This document shows, one piece after another, positions 21,761 to 33,610 of a stretch of 64,000 nt of DNA. Within the stretch, counting starts at the first letter, position 1. Every line of letters starts with the position of its first letter. The translations under genes were made by a program, and so were the position numbers. The notes under the pieces are model-generated. The model searched no databases and was not told where the DNA came from. It worked only from the letters and a program-made list of their open reading frames with translations. Where the stretch lies: assembly GCA_963210315.1 (NCBI GenBank), contig OY723311.1:1674001-1738000 (forward strand), written 5' to 3'. Source of the stretch: Rhynchopus euleeides. Its lineage: Eukaryota; Euglenozoa; Diplonemea; Diplonemida; Diplonemidae.

Positions 21761-23933
21761 CCCACGTAAGGACTCCTCCCTCTGTCAGCCCCCCAGCCGC
21801 TTCTTCTTTTGGAAACAGCGGTCTTGGGGGCAAGAGAGGTTGGAGTCTGTGGATAACCCCCCCCCCCCCCTGTCCCCCCCAGACACTCGGCACCCCCCTG
21901 CATCTAGCGTCACATATGCACACCCAGTCATCTTCTTCATGCGCTCTACCCGATGCTCCATTTATTTGGGGCAACGGGGTGGCTCGCGTGCCTGGTTTTC
22001 GTGAGTCAGCGGTCTTTCGCGGACTTCTGTTCTGTTCGATGGTGGGCACGCTGCTCCAAAACCTAAACATTGCGAGACAGGCAAATGGGTTGATGGCATT
22101 AATGATGTGCTGTGCCGTGTTAGGCAGGGATGTGCCGTCCCTCCCTCCCCTCCCCCCAGGCCAAGGCCATGCCAGAAGCTGCGCACATAGAGCGCAGGCT
22201 GAGGCTGCTCTGGCTTGGAGGGGGGGGTGAGGGGGTTTCGAATCGCCACGACCCGAAGAATACGGGCGGGGGAAATGATAAGCGAACATGGCACCCTCCC
22301 TGTGACCGCTCCCAGCTTCTGGGGACACAGGGGTGTGCGCAAGGGGGATCTGACTTCCTTGACGCGCGCCCTTGGGCCGGCGCTGCATCCGGTATTATAT
22401 TGTAGGAACAGTTGGAAGTGGTTTGGTTGCATGAGTTGTGTATGCTGGCGTGTGTGGGTGTGCGTTGGTAGTGTGCCGTGGGCTGTGGTTCTGACGGGCC
22501 TCTGTCCGTTCGGCACGAAACCCACTGTGCGCACATGCAACACAATTATGGCTGTAAACCAGGCAGAGTCTACCTGCTCTACTCTGGAGGCTGGGCATCA
22601 CACATCCCTGCATACCCAACCCGACCTTCTGCGGCAACCTTTTTCCTTTTCCATGTGTAATCCGGTGCGCACAGCCGCTGCAGTGCCCTTCAAAGCACAT
22701 TCAAAATTTGTGCGGGCATTGCTGCCGCTGGGTGCAGCTGGTTTTTATTGACATCATCACCCACACCTCCCACCCCCCGCTATGCACCCCGCGTCCCACC
22801 GCCCATCCTCATCAGAGGGCGCGGTGTGCCAGGGTGGTGGTGCGGGGGGGGCGTGTGTGTCGTGGGAGATGCTCATAAAAAACCCGTGTGGCGTTGTACG
22901 CTAGCGTGATGGAGACTATTTTCGCTTCCCCCCCTCCCCCTCCCGCCCTGTCTTTGACGTTCGTGCCCTTTCTGTGTGGTGCTGTGTGATGAAAAACTAA
23001 CCAGGCCGGTGTGCGGCACGGTCTCATTGGCTCCTTTTCAAGGCTTTTGGTCAATACCACTCCCTTTTTGACTACCCAGTGTGTCATTGTGCACAGTAGC
23101 TGTGATCGGTTTCCCGTGTGTCAGGAATTGCACGCGCAACTCGAGTCGTTACAGACAAGCGTGTCAGTGTGGAGCATCCTTCTATACGTGTTCTCTTTGA
23201 AGAATGTTTTTGCCTCAAGCACGGTGGTCTCGTGCGGTCGGTCTTCAGCCTCACAGCACCAAGCGTGCCGGCTGGTGTGTTCGCACGGCCAACGAATGTT
23301 GAATCTCCTCTCTTCTTTGCGTCCTCCTGAACAGACGCGACACGAGTCAGAAGCAGGTATCCCGTTCGATCCCCGGAGGTTTGTTGGCATTCCTCCTTTG
23401 GGTTCCTCCGGGGGGGTGGTGTGTCCTAGCCCAACACACCACCACCGCACTGTTGTGTTTGTGATTTGCTTTTGCATAACCTCCAGAACCCGTCGTTGGG
23501 GCTTTATCGCGCACGCCACGCCACACAACTGAGGTGCCGCTTGGCAGGCCGCTACGTGCGGAAGGCTTCAAAAAGGCAACGTGCCGGCCTGACCAGCCCA
23601 CCATTGTGCAGTGGCTGCACGGAAACCCCCAGCGCAAACGATCATATTATAACGAAACGTCGACGTGACTGGGACACACCTGCTGCACCCCCCTTGCACC
23701 CCCACATGCGCTTCCTTTCTCTCTGTCGCCGCGAGACCGCAACACCGGCCACTCTGCACACTGCAAGCCCGTCAGTGCAGCAGGGCTGTGCCCTACGTTT
23801 CGCTCACTGTCTCTTCAGTTTTCAGGTACAACCCAGCGAAGCACAACACCCGCTCCCCCCTCCACCAGCACCGCGCACAGGCGTTGGGTTGGCGTGCTGT
23901 ACGCTGCTCTCAGCGGAGTGACACAGCGGCACA
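21761..23933. other. Intergenic, nothing recognised
   Basis: Mixed-composition DNA with C-runs (about 21860, 22920). Open frames are short and overlap on both strands. No domain, RNA gene or element boundary seen. Confidence 0.6.
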
Positions 23934-25115
23934 ATGTTCAGTTGGCTCTCAGGAAGCAGCACGGAGGCGAAGGACCCTGTTGTGGTGGAACGGAAGTACA
24001 ACCGCACACGGTTTCTCCTGGAGGCCTTCTATTCGCTGTACTGCCCGGACCTCGACCAGGAAGTTGACGAACTGTGCGTCGCTGTCGACTCCAAGCTCTT
24101 CACATTGGACGAAGTTGTGAACCGCCTTTGCAGCCGGTTTGAAGACCGCGGTGCCATCCTCGAAGATTGGACAGGCCCCCAGGTATGCCTCGTTGGAAGG
24201 CAAGGCGCGCCTACCCCTGTGATATGCTTCTGCATTGTGTTGAACCCTCGGGAAGCTGTCGTTTGGTTTGAGGTTATCCCTTGCTTCAGGCAGGGGGCAG
24301 ACAGCATAGACGACCGCCACCCCGCCACACCACAGCCGAAGGCTGTGATTAAATACCGCATCGACCGGTTCTACCTGGCCTACGACCCGCCGTCCCTGCC
24401 CAAGGTATGTCCAGCACCTCTTGTGCCTGCTGTGGCGAGCTTTGCCCTGCTGTTGTTCTGTGATGTTGTTACACCCTTCCTCCGCAGTCGGACGACCTGG
24501 TGCAGCATGTGGTCACAAACCGGTACCCGCTGACGGTGGTGCTGACGAAGATGTGCGCAAAATTCGAAAACCAAGGGGCAGTGCTTGCGAACTGGGTCGA
24601 GGACTACCCGGTGGCGATGCGCAAGGTGTGTCCCCCTGACCCCGCCTTCAGTCGATAAGGGTCCCACCCTTTTTGTCAACACGCGGTGTTTCACTCAACT
24701 GATATTCCTGGAGCGGTTTGGGGTGCCGTACCACAGGACATACACCACCAGGCTCAGGGCTTCCTACTCCCACTCGTGCACACCACAAACCCCAGGGCTC
24801 CTTCCACTCTAATCACGATCACACCCACACCCACAGCCGGTTGGCGAGGCAGCGCCAGAGAAGACTTACAAGGAAGGGGACAGTTTGATGGCTGTGATCG
24901 ACGGTCGTATTATCAAGGGGAAAGTGATCGCCTCCGCAGCAGGTGAGTTTACGGTATGGCTAGGGTTGGCACCTATTGGCTCTGATGCAACAGCCACGAG
25001 AGGCACACGCCCGAGTGCCACACTCAAGGGTGGTGAACCGTTCCAGGTTAGTTTGAGGGTTTGTGAACACAGCCCCCCGCCCATCCGACAACAGGTGAAG
25101 TTTGCGACAAGCTGA
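23934..25115 (+). CDS. Protein with two FYxxYxPxxL-type modules, four exons
   Basis: Exons 23934-24182, 24294-24404, 24488-24625 and 24837-25115. Introns are 111, 83 and 211 bp, with donors GTATGC, GTATGT and GTGTGT, and every junction falls at a codon boundary. Two similar modules can be seen: residues about 20-80 (RFLLEAFYSLYCPDLDQEVD) and about 105-160 (KYRIDRFYLAYDPPSLPK, continuing across an intron to VTNRYPLTVVLTKMCAKFEN). They resemble the module at residues 120-162 of the gene at 16.3 kb. The last exon begins PVGEAAPEKTYKEGDSLMAV and runs unspliced to TGA at 25113. Its C-terminal 40 residues look less protein-like, so a further short intron is possible. Function unknown. Confidence 0.7.
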
Positions 25116-26208
25116 ACGGTCCAGCAGTCCTCACACCGCATAACACTTCCTCTGAGATGCAGCAGCGGCGCGTTTCGAAGGGAACTTGTTGTGTGTTGTG
25201 CGTCACAACAAACACACACACACACTGCACATCATGAGGGAAAGGGGTGGCGGGGACGAGGCACACGCGCACGACTTCCCCCGCGGGTTACTTCCGACTG
25301 CGATCAGCGGACTGATCACTAGCCTCATGTACATTCCAACCTTGAAGCAAGCCCTCTATCCATCTCTCCCAAGCGCTCGCCTGCGTGCCGCTGGCGTGCC
25401 TCCAGCTCCAGCTCCCGCTCTAGCTGAGGTGCTCCAGCCCACGCAAGAGCCAACGATAGCAATAGGGGGGAAGCCAGAGTCGTGCGGCCTCTCCCTCTCT
25501 CCCTCTCCTCCTTCCCCCATCTCAGAGGGATCACGAGGTCCCGATTTTCTGAAAAACAAAAAAGACGGGGAGACCGCTTCGCTTCATCCCCCCCTCTCTC
25601 TCTCTCTTCTTTCTTTTTAAAAAAATTCAGCCCCTCACATCGGGTGCGAGGATGTTCGTGAGAACTCTCGACGCGGTGTCAGGGTTCGCCGTGCATCGGG
25701 ACATCGAGGGGCGGGGCGTGGCGGAAGGGGTGTGCTAATGCCAACCAGATAGAGCTGTTCATTTTTTCTCTCTCCCTGGATGACGGCATCGCGCTATCCC
25801 GTGATCCCGTCGAGAGAGTGCCTTTATGGCTTCATGCTGCCGGGGTGTGGGGTGAGGGCTGTGGTCTTTTTGTCTTCTAGAGCAGACAAACGCCCCTTCG
25901 TGCCAATGGTTTCTTTTTCAGCACACTTCGATGTGGGCGAAAAGTTATTTCGTGGTTTTGTTGTTTGCTTCTCTCTCACAGCAGTGTGAGTGTGGAAGCA
26001 TGCACGCAGCTTGTGTGGACGAGTTGCGTGTTTTTTCTGTGATCGCATCAACGCGCAGGATGCCCCCCCGCCCCCAAAACTGACACAAGCCTTCGCCTAT
26101 GGGAGAGCAGGCAAACGCAGTTCTGCTCGACCTTTCAGTGCCACATGGGATGCCGTTTGATGCAGATCGGATAACCCCATCCATCCCCCAAATAGTATTA
26201 GACTCAAA
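25116..26208. other. Intergenic, nothing recognised
   Basis: No coding bias. Short CT-rich tracts lie near 25590. Confidence 0.6.
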
Positions 26209-26317
26209 GGGGGTCCTCGCTACCAAGTGTGACTGAGTGAGAAAAAGTGAGAAGTCAGCCATGTTTGGCTGAAAACTGACGACTCGTGACTCACAGTGAC
26301 TCGTAGCGAGGGCCCCC
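26209..26317. repeat. MITE-like element, GGGGGTCTTCGCTAC family (copy 3)
   Basis: The ends GGGGGTCCTCGCTAC and GTAGCGAGGGCCCCC are inverted. The interior is also partly palindromic (TGTGACTGAGT against ACTCACAGTGA). AAA lies immediately outside both ends, consistent with the 3-bp duplication seen at copy 2. Confidence 0.65.
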
Positions 26318-27703
26318 AAAAGCTTCGGGGTGTAGGGTGCCTGGGGCACTCCTCTCTCTTCAAGGATGCAGGCGTGTTTTCCCCCACCCACCCACCCACC
26401 CCTGCTCCGGCCCTGGGAGACCCTCTGCCACATTCATCCCTGCGCTGCTGCGAGAAGGGGGGGAGGGAGGTTTATTTGCGGAGGTGTGTTGCTCTCTGCA
26501 CTGCACACCCCGCAAAAGTCTCAACAGAAGCTGTTTTGCCTGTTGCTTTTTTTTGTTTTGGCCATCTGCTCGTCGCAGAAAACTGTGCTGTGTTCTGCAA
26601 AATCAAGAAGGTAAAAAAGGGGGTGTCGAGGGGAGAAGAATCGGGTGGGATATTGGTATAGATTCCAAAGAACACTCCTCCACACGCCCTCCTGGTGAGT
26701 GTGGTGCCCCCCCCCCCCCTGCATGATCTGTGAGCACCGCACAGTCTTTCCTGTTGCGTTGTTAGCAACAGCTGCCAACAAAGGGAAATGATGGGCAAAT
26801 GACGGCACATCGCCCAGCAGCCTCCTGCTGTACTCTACCCAGGGCTCCCCTCCCCTCGCTGCACTCTGCAGCAGTGCGCTACGTCTCGACACCAGCACGG
26901 CCATCGCAAAAGGAAACAACAATGGCTTATATGCTCGTCCCAACCCCCCCCAGGGTCCTCCCCCCTCCCGCCCCTAGCCAGCCTAACCAGTCTAACCGCC
27001 TCTCCCCCCACCCCCACCCCACCAGAAATTCTAATGGCAGTCTGGGTAGAAATCAGAAGGGTTGGTGTGCCCCTGTCCCGTCCCCCCGCCCCCCTCTTAC
27101 CTCCCCACTTTGGAGTGCTGAGCGTCGTGTTGTCTGTTTTGCATTGTTAGGCATGCGACCCACACAGTCCGTTGCACCCCCCTGCTTCCGCCGCCGCACA
27201 CACTCCGCATCAGAGCTTCCATACGCCCAGAGTCGGCCCCCGGCTCCGAGTCGCCAGATCGCTCGCCTGTCACCGCAACCCCCACGGCACCACAGCTCTG
27301 GTCAGTGCACGGCCAAGCACCTTGCATAGGCTTCCACTTTGTTCTGCAACCCTCCCCTTGAGCTCAGGCCCCCCGGGGTACGGGGGAGATGAGGTGAAGT
27401 CCGTTGTGATGACTTGCAGCGTCAGATCGACATTGGTTGGCAGGGAAGTAATAACTTGCCCTTTGGGATTGAACAGGCCGAAGGCCTGCAGCAGTGGCGT
27501 CATGCCCCGACTCCGCGCGGATGGTACCCACTGCCCCCCGTGCCAGATTTTCTCAGTTTCCAGAGGCTCGTGCGAAGGTGTTCTGCCGCCCCACCCACAC
27601 CCACCTCCAGGCACACCAGACCTCCTCCCTTTACACAGGGGTCTCTCTGTTCGGTGTGACGTCTTTCTCGCGACCCTGCTGTGCAACACACAGCAGCCCA
27701 GCC
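26318..27703. other. Intergenic; possible minus-strand coding remnant at 27270-27500
   Basis: A minus-strand frame at about 27503-27270 (MTPLLQAFGLFNPKGQVITS... to PWGLR) has a natural amino-acid composition and could be the tail of a mobile-element protein. I recognise no family. The rest shows C-runs only. Confidence 0.4.
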
Positions 27704-28468
27704 ATGCGTCTGTTGGCTGCTGCGCTCGTGGCATGCTGTGCTGCACCGCTGTGCGGCGCAGCGAAGCAGAAGCTGAAGCTCACCAAGCAGGACCCTGTCG
27801 GCACACCCGCCAAGGCTGACCCCGTTGCCGCACCGCAGGCGAAGCCTGTGATGCACAACGTCGAGGTGGAGTGGGAGGAGCACATGGAGTGCTCTGCGTG
27901 CCTCACTTTTGTGCGTGAGATCGTGGCGAAGCGGGACCTCAGCCTGAAGGAACCCAACCAGGCTTCGAAGTTCAAGCTGGATGTGGAGCGCGAGGAGTGG
28001 GTTATCGAGCGCGCTCTGAACGCCGCAGCAACGGACTATGCGTTTGTCGTCACATCACCGGAGAAGCGCGACAAGTCACGCGGGCAGTTTATGAACATCG
28101 ACGAGCTCCTTGCGATGCCTGGCAACCCCAACGGGGCACAGGAGGCGCTGCGTGACCTGCGCGGGGACCCCATCTATTCGCTGCGGACGTTCCTCACCTC
28201 TGTGTTGGAGGACAACGACGAAGACATCAACGGGTTTATATCCTCCTCCGACACATACAAGCATCTTGCTGGCGAGGTGTGCTACGACTCGGCCCGCCCT
28301 GCCTGCGGCACAGAGGAGGACCGCAAATTCGGCAAGGACAACCCCATCAAGAACCGCATGAAGGGGAAGAAGCTGAACCCTGCTGGCAGCAAGATGGCCA
28401 AGGGGGCAGAGAAGCGTGCCGCCAAGGTTCGCCGGAAGAAGTCCGGGCAGAAGCGTGAGGAGCTTTGA
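27704..28468 (+). CDS. Secreted/ER-lumenal protein, Canopy/saposin-like CxxC
   Basis: Single exon, 254 aa from ATG 27704, which begins a clear signal peptide (MRLLAAALVACCAAPLCGA). The mature N-terminus is basic. MECSACLTFVREIV near residue 63 and CYDSARPAC near 195 give Cys pairs arranged like Canopy (DUF3456)/saposin-like ER proteins. The tail is highly basic and ends KREEL, a plausible variant of the KDEL retrieval signal. An ER folding or chaperone role is inferred from these two features only. The in-frame extension upstream of 27704 lacks protein character and was not used. Confidence 0.65.
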   Translation: MRLLAAALVACCAAPLCGAAKQKLKLTKQDPVGTPAKADPVAAPQAKPVMHNVEVEWEEHMECSACLTFVREIVAKRDLSLKEPNQASKFKLDVEREEWVIERALNAAATDYAFVVTSPEKRDKSRGQFMNIDELLAMPGNPNGAQEALRDLRGDPIYSLRTFLTSVLEDNDEDINGFISSSDTYKHLAGEVCYDSARPACGTEEDRKFGKDNPIKNRMKGKKLNPAGSKMAKGAEKRAAKVRRKKSGQKREEL

Positions 28469-29084
28469 GGCGATGCGCAGCAACAGCACACCCCCTCTCT
28501 TGCGCCCTTGCCACAAGTCAGACATCGCCTTGATGGTTTTCGTTGAAAAGACTGAAAATCTCTTGTGCGTGTCACTGCCTGATTGTACCGCACGTCAGGC
28601 TGGGGCTGGTTGTTTTGGCCCCAACACGCTTGTCTGTCCCCCCCTGGTGGCGAGAGCCCCCGGGGGGGGGGGGGTCGAGGGGGGGCAGCCGAACACATTC
28701 ATTTACAATAACAGGATTGCTTTGCGAGTATTTTTGCGAGTATGTTGACGGAGGATGCTTTGAGGAAGTATAACATAACCGCGGTGGAGTCTCCACCCGA
28801 GCCGAGGCTCAAGGGTGCCCGAGGGAGTTGGGGGTGGGGGAGTGTACAGAGGGGCCCGAGGGCTTCTTGTTGCCCCAAGCTAAGAACGGGAACCCCCCTT
28901 CTTCTGTCTCTTTGGAAGAGTGTCTGACCATGTCATATGGGCAGAGGTGTCCTGACGCCCCATCCCCTCCTCCTCCTCCCCACACACCCAAGCCCACATC
29001 CTGCATTTGACAAGTCAAACTTGGCCCAAGCCTTTTCCCCTCCAAACACCCAATCCCACCACATCACAGGGCAAAGGGGAAATC
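28469..29084. other. Intergenic; no gene
   Basis: It has G-runs at 28663-28686 and a pyrimidine-rich stretch with CACAG at about 29064-29069, just before the ATG at 29085. Confidence 0.6.
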
Positions 29085-32000
29085 ATGGAGCCCCCGCCCG
29101 CAGGGGCTGCCCCGCCCCCTCCTCCTCCTGGGGCCGAAGGCTACGAGGCCGCTGACGCTGGCGCAGCCGCAGATGCAGACCCCGCTGTGCCTGCCCAGGG
29201 CGATGGCCACGGCCTCCCGGCAGCCCCCGCTGGGGCACCTGAGGCGCAGGCCGACGCCTTCCTCGACGACATGGCGGAGCAGGCCATGGGTGGCTCCGGC
29301 CTTCTCATCGCCGCTGCCGGGATGGGGATCCACGTCGTCGCCGCTAAGCTGTGCCTCCACGAGCTGCGGTGCGCCGGCGACGCCCCGCAGGCGCACCCCC
29401 AGCAGCAGCAGCAGCAGCAGCAGGACACCCCTGATGCCCCCACACCGCAGGACGGACCACCCCGCACCCTGGTGTTGGTGCTCAACACCACTGCAGAGGG
29501 CGACGCCTTCCTCGACGACTGGCTGCTGGAGCAGGGCGTCCCCCTCTCAGGCCTTCCCAGGCGTGTGCCCATCGGGATGCGCCCCGAGGCGAGGGAGCAG
29601 GTCTACCGCACCGCCACGGTGTGTGTCGCCACCTCCCGCCACCTCGTCGTCGACATTCTCCAGGGGAGGTTCCCCGTGCACCGCCTGAAGGGGTGCATTG
29701 TGTGCGGCGCGCACACCGTCAGCTCGGAGGACACCCCGGTCGCCTTCATCCTCCGCCTCCTCCGGGACCGCGTCGCCGCGATGCTTGCGAACACCCCCGC
29801 CACCACCTCCACCTCCACCGGCAGCCCCGCCCCCAAGCGCTCCCCACCACCGAAGTCAGCAGGGGAGGCGGGCACCCCCACTCGCCACACCCCCACCCGC
29901 GTGGGGTCCGGCGGGTCCCAAGGGGGCTCCCCAGCAGCGGCTGCAGCGGAGGGTGGTGGTGTGCCTGAGAGCCCGCCCGACCCGGAGGGGCATATCTTTG
30001 TGAGGTGCCTCACGGACAGCCCCGATGCGTTCACCAGAGGGAAGGGGAACCGGCTGCAGCTGACGCTGAGGCATCTCACCGTGCGGAAGGTGTGGCTGTG
30101 GCCCAGGTTCCACCTCAGGGCGGAGGCGTGCCTGAAGAGGTGCCTGCTGGAGGTGGTGGAGATGCAGGGGTCCATGCCGCGCAGCGTGGCGCAGATCCAG
30201 CAGTGCCTCGTCGGCGTCATCGGTGAGGTGGTCTCCGAGCTTCGCTCCCGCCTGCAGCACCTCCTCCCTCCAGGGGGTGGCGCTGTGGAGCTCACCTCCG
30301 CAGGGGTGGTCAGCGGGCTCCTCAACCGCTACCTCCAGGCGGAGCTGGGGAGCCGCCTCGACAAGCTGCCTGCCGACGTGCTCTCCCTCCTGGAGGAGTT
30401 AGAAACGCTCCGCCGCCTTCTCAGGACCCTCCACACCAAAACCTCCATCGAGTTCTACGAGGCTGCGGAGCGCGCCCTCCTCAAGGCGGAGGGGCGTGTT
30501 GTCAACGGAAACGTCCTCCTCCCCGCCTTCTGGCTCCACGCTTCTGGAGCCAAGATGCTGCTCCCCCACGCAAAGTCGCGCCTCCTCCGCAGAGGCCAGG
30601 TCAGCCTCGAGAAGGAGTCGAAATTCGCAACCCTCTTCGAAGTCCTCCGCGACATCCAAGGGGATTGGCGGGAGAGGGGGGGCGGTGCGGTCTCCCTCCG
30701 CCCAGGCGACACCTTCACAGGCGCGACCCGCCCCACCGCACTGATCCTCTGCAAGGACAGGCATGCCCAGGTTGTGGTGTCGCAGGTGCTGCACCGCGGG
30801 GAGGCCTTTGTGCTGAACTATATGATGCGCCGATACGTCGCCTTCAACTACACAGAGGGGAGGACGCTTGCGGCACAGCTGAAGACGTACCACCCGAAGG
30901 AGCCGGGGCATCTCCAGTCGATAGAGGTGAACACACCGAGGAGGGCTGGCGGGTATGAGAGTGACGAGGAGGACTCGCGCTGGAGGGGGCGCGTGAGCCG
31001 CACGGCTCTCGCAGAGATTGCCGACGCGGCGCCGAAGGCGCCGATCCCCTTCGGCGCCCTGGATGTGACGGAGGAGGATGTGTCGGAGGCAGGGTGCAGC
31101 CTGATCGGGTCTGTCCCGTGCATCGAGCCCCGCGCCTCGTTGCTGCACACGCCCTTAGGGGTGGCAGGCCCTGGGGTGGAGGAGCCTGCGACGGTGCCCT
31201 TCGACCCGACGCAGGATGACGCGACACAGCTGGGGCCGGGGGAGCTTGCGGAGATGAACACCCTGCGGTGGGACAGCGACAGCGAGGGCGGGTCGGATGT
31301 GTCGGAGGGGGGTGCGACAACGCAGCAGCGCATGCCGGACACACAGCCTCTGCTGGGGAACGCCACGCCACCCGCCGCGAAGCGGCGGCGAAAGGGAGAT
31401 GGTAGTTTGGGCGGGGGTGGTGGTGGTGGTGGTGGTGGCGTGGCTGCTGAGGCGCAGCAGGAGGGTGGCGGTGGTGGTGTGGCAGGGGTGGGGCAGAAGC
31501 AGAAGCAGCAGCAGAAGCAGAAGTCGGAGCATGACATCCTTGCCGCGGAGATGGATAAATATTTCGGCGTCTTCGGGGCAGGGTCCGGCCCCTCTGTGGT
31601 GGTGCACACCCACCAGGGCAGCGCCAGCCTGGTGGACACCCTGCAGCCCACGTGGGTGGTGCTGTACGATCCGAGCATCGCTGCGATCCGCAACCTGGAG
31701 GTGTACTCCGCGAGGCACCGCGACTGGCGGACGAAGGTGTATGTGCTAGGGCATGCCGACAGCACGGAGCAGCAGCGGAGCTACACAGAGCTGAACAACG
31801 AGGTGAAGGCCTTCAAGATGCTGGCGAGGGCGCGTGCGTCCCTCCCCCACTACCACGTGACGTACGGCGCAGGGGGAGCGCAGCCGGCAGGAGGAGGTGG
31901 TGTGCGTGCCCCGAAGAGCCGGCGGGCAGGCGGGCTGCTGCAGACGCTGTCTGCCAACAGGCGCGTGTTGGTGGATCTTCGGGAGTTCCGTTCGAAGCTG

Positions 32001-32924
32001 CCTTCGGGGCTCCATCGTAACGGCCTTGTGCCGGTGCCGGTGCACCTGGAGGTGGCGGACTACGTCCTGTCACCCGACATAGGTGTCGAGAGGAAGAGTC
32101 TCCCCGACCTGATGGGGTCGCTCGCCTCAGGCAGGCTCCTGCAGCAGGTATGCAGTGTTGTAGTGGGGTGTGTTTTGGTGAGAGTTCGATGTGTTGGCGC
32201 CGCGTTTCCAACACACCCGCAAACAGGTGGAGCGGTTGGCGAAGCGGTACCCAGTCCCGGTGCTGCTGATCGAGTTTGAGGCGGGGCGGCAGTTCTGCAT
32301 GACGGATACAGTGAAGTGGAACCCGGGGCGCGAAGTGTTCACCCAGGTGTGCCCCTGTGCCCCTCGGGAGGCACCCCCTCCCCTCTGCCCCCGCCCGCCC
32401 TTCCGTCGAGATGCGAGGGTGTGGGTGGGGTGGTGGGGTGAGACGCGACAGCCCTTTCTAGCCAGACCCACCAGACCCACACAGCTCACGCCACCCTCTC
32501 TCCCACACCCACCCCACCCCGCCCCTCACAGCATTCGAGCCACACTTCAATGGCCTTCTACACCCCACCGACCCCGGAGGAGAAGACGCGCGCACTGCTG
32601 GACAAGCTGGGTTCGCTTGCGGTGCTATGCCCCACTCTGCGCATCTGGTGGTCACGCGGGCAGGACATGTCGGCACGTCTGTTCGAGGCAGCAAAGTCCG
32701 GGCGGCAAGACCCTGACGAGGGGGACACGTCGGAGACAGTCGACCACTCTGCAGACGCCATCGCCTTCCTGCGACGCCTGCCCGGTGTGACGGAGCAGAA
32801 CATCACACTCATTGTCGAGAGCTTCGACACCATCGCCGACCTCACCCAGGCAGCGCCAGACAGGCTCGCCACCATGCTGGGCGAGGCAGGCCTTCACCTG
32901 TTCCGTGCACTGCACGACTCATAA
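29085..32924 (+). CDS. ERCC4: XPF/ERCC4-type structure-specific endonuclease
   Basis: Three exons, 29085-32147, 32227-32346 and 32532-32924, with introns of 79 and 185 bp (donors GTATGC and GTGTGC), all phase 0; about 1191 aa. The helicase-like half shows XPF features such as CVATSRHLVVDILQGRFPV and the following DTPVAFILRLLRDR. The nuclease centre is DIGVERKSLPDLMGSL near residue 1000, the GDxnERKxxxD signature with the first intron just after it, then PVLLIEFEAGRQF. The last exon gives the C-terminal tandem helix-hairpin-helix (LRRLPGVTEQNI near 1125), used to bind ERCC1/Rad10. Known role: 5' incision in nucleotide excision repair and crosslink repair. Oddities are a polyQ/Pro-rich N-terminus and long low-complexity inserts (polyGly at 31411-31440, GlnLys at 31494-31520). 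No ERCC1 partner gene in the window. Confidence 0.93.
32148..32226 (+). other. XPF intron 1
   Basis: GTATGC to AACAG, 79 bp, inside the nuclease motif region. Splicing joins SGRLLQQ to VERLAKRYPVPVLL, exactly as in XPF proteins. Confidence 0.9.
32347..32531 (+). other. XPF intron 2
   Basis: GTGTGC start and CTCACAG end, 185 bp, phase 0. The downstream exon carries the conserved LRIWWS segment and the HhH domain. Confidence 0.85.
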
Positions 32925-33610
32925 CCACATGCATCCATGTGCAAGGCACAGCTCCCCCCCGCTGTCCGCCTCCCACAGCCTTGCTCCCCCACCCAGCGGT
33001 GGCGCTAGCCACCACTTCGGGAGGTACGGCGTTTCTCGGGCTTTCTTCCGCATCATACCGTATTACGGTAAGCAATGTTTGGGCTTGGGTTCGCGGGCCG
33101 GCCTGGCTTTGCCCCTCCCGCCCCCTTGAAAGACATCCTCTCGGCCACCGGACTGCTTGTTCGCTGTTTTGTGGCCTTCTTGTCTCCGGCTGCCTTCCAG
33201 AGGGTAGAAGACACGGAGGGGCTTATAAGCCTTCCTAGCTGCCGCAGGCCTGACACACGCAACAGGACGCCGCTTGCCCCCATGCGTCCCTCCCCTTATT
33301 GTGTGTACTATTTATCCCTTGGGGGCATGGCCTCCTCCCGCCCTGCCGCCGTGAAACACCCCCTCACCCCCTCACCCCCCTTCCCCCCCACTTCACACGA
33401 CGAGCTTTGTTTGGAGCTTTCTGTGAGACGATGCGGTTTTGGAGCCCTGCCCCCGCCCCCACCCCGCCCCGCCCCCTTCTTTCCCCACTGCAAAAAATGG
33501 GCAAATGTTGTGAGAGAGAGAGAGGGGGTGCTTGGGGAGACCTGCCTTTGCCTTTCGGCAGTTAAGCCCCGACTCTTTCCTCGCCCCCATCCCCTGTTCC
33601 TCTCACTGTC
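32925..33610. other. Intergenic; no gene
   Basis: It contains a strong pyrimidine tract (33570-33610) before the next gene, with CCCAG at 33619-33623 as a likely trans-splice acceptor. Confidence 0.6.

Noticed and set aside
22200..22260. TTTCGAATCGCC near 22230 as a tRNA end
   Set aside because: Surrounded by G-runs with no cloverleaf.
23340..23400. CCGTTCGATCCCCGG resembling a tRNA T-loop
   Set aside because: No matching acceptor, D or anticodon arms at proper spacing on either side.
24954..24993. Possible 40-bp intron (GTATGG to AACAG) in the last exon of the FYxxY gene
   Set aside because: It keeps phase but yields a short Arg-rich tail no better than the unspliced frame, so I left it unspliced.
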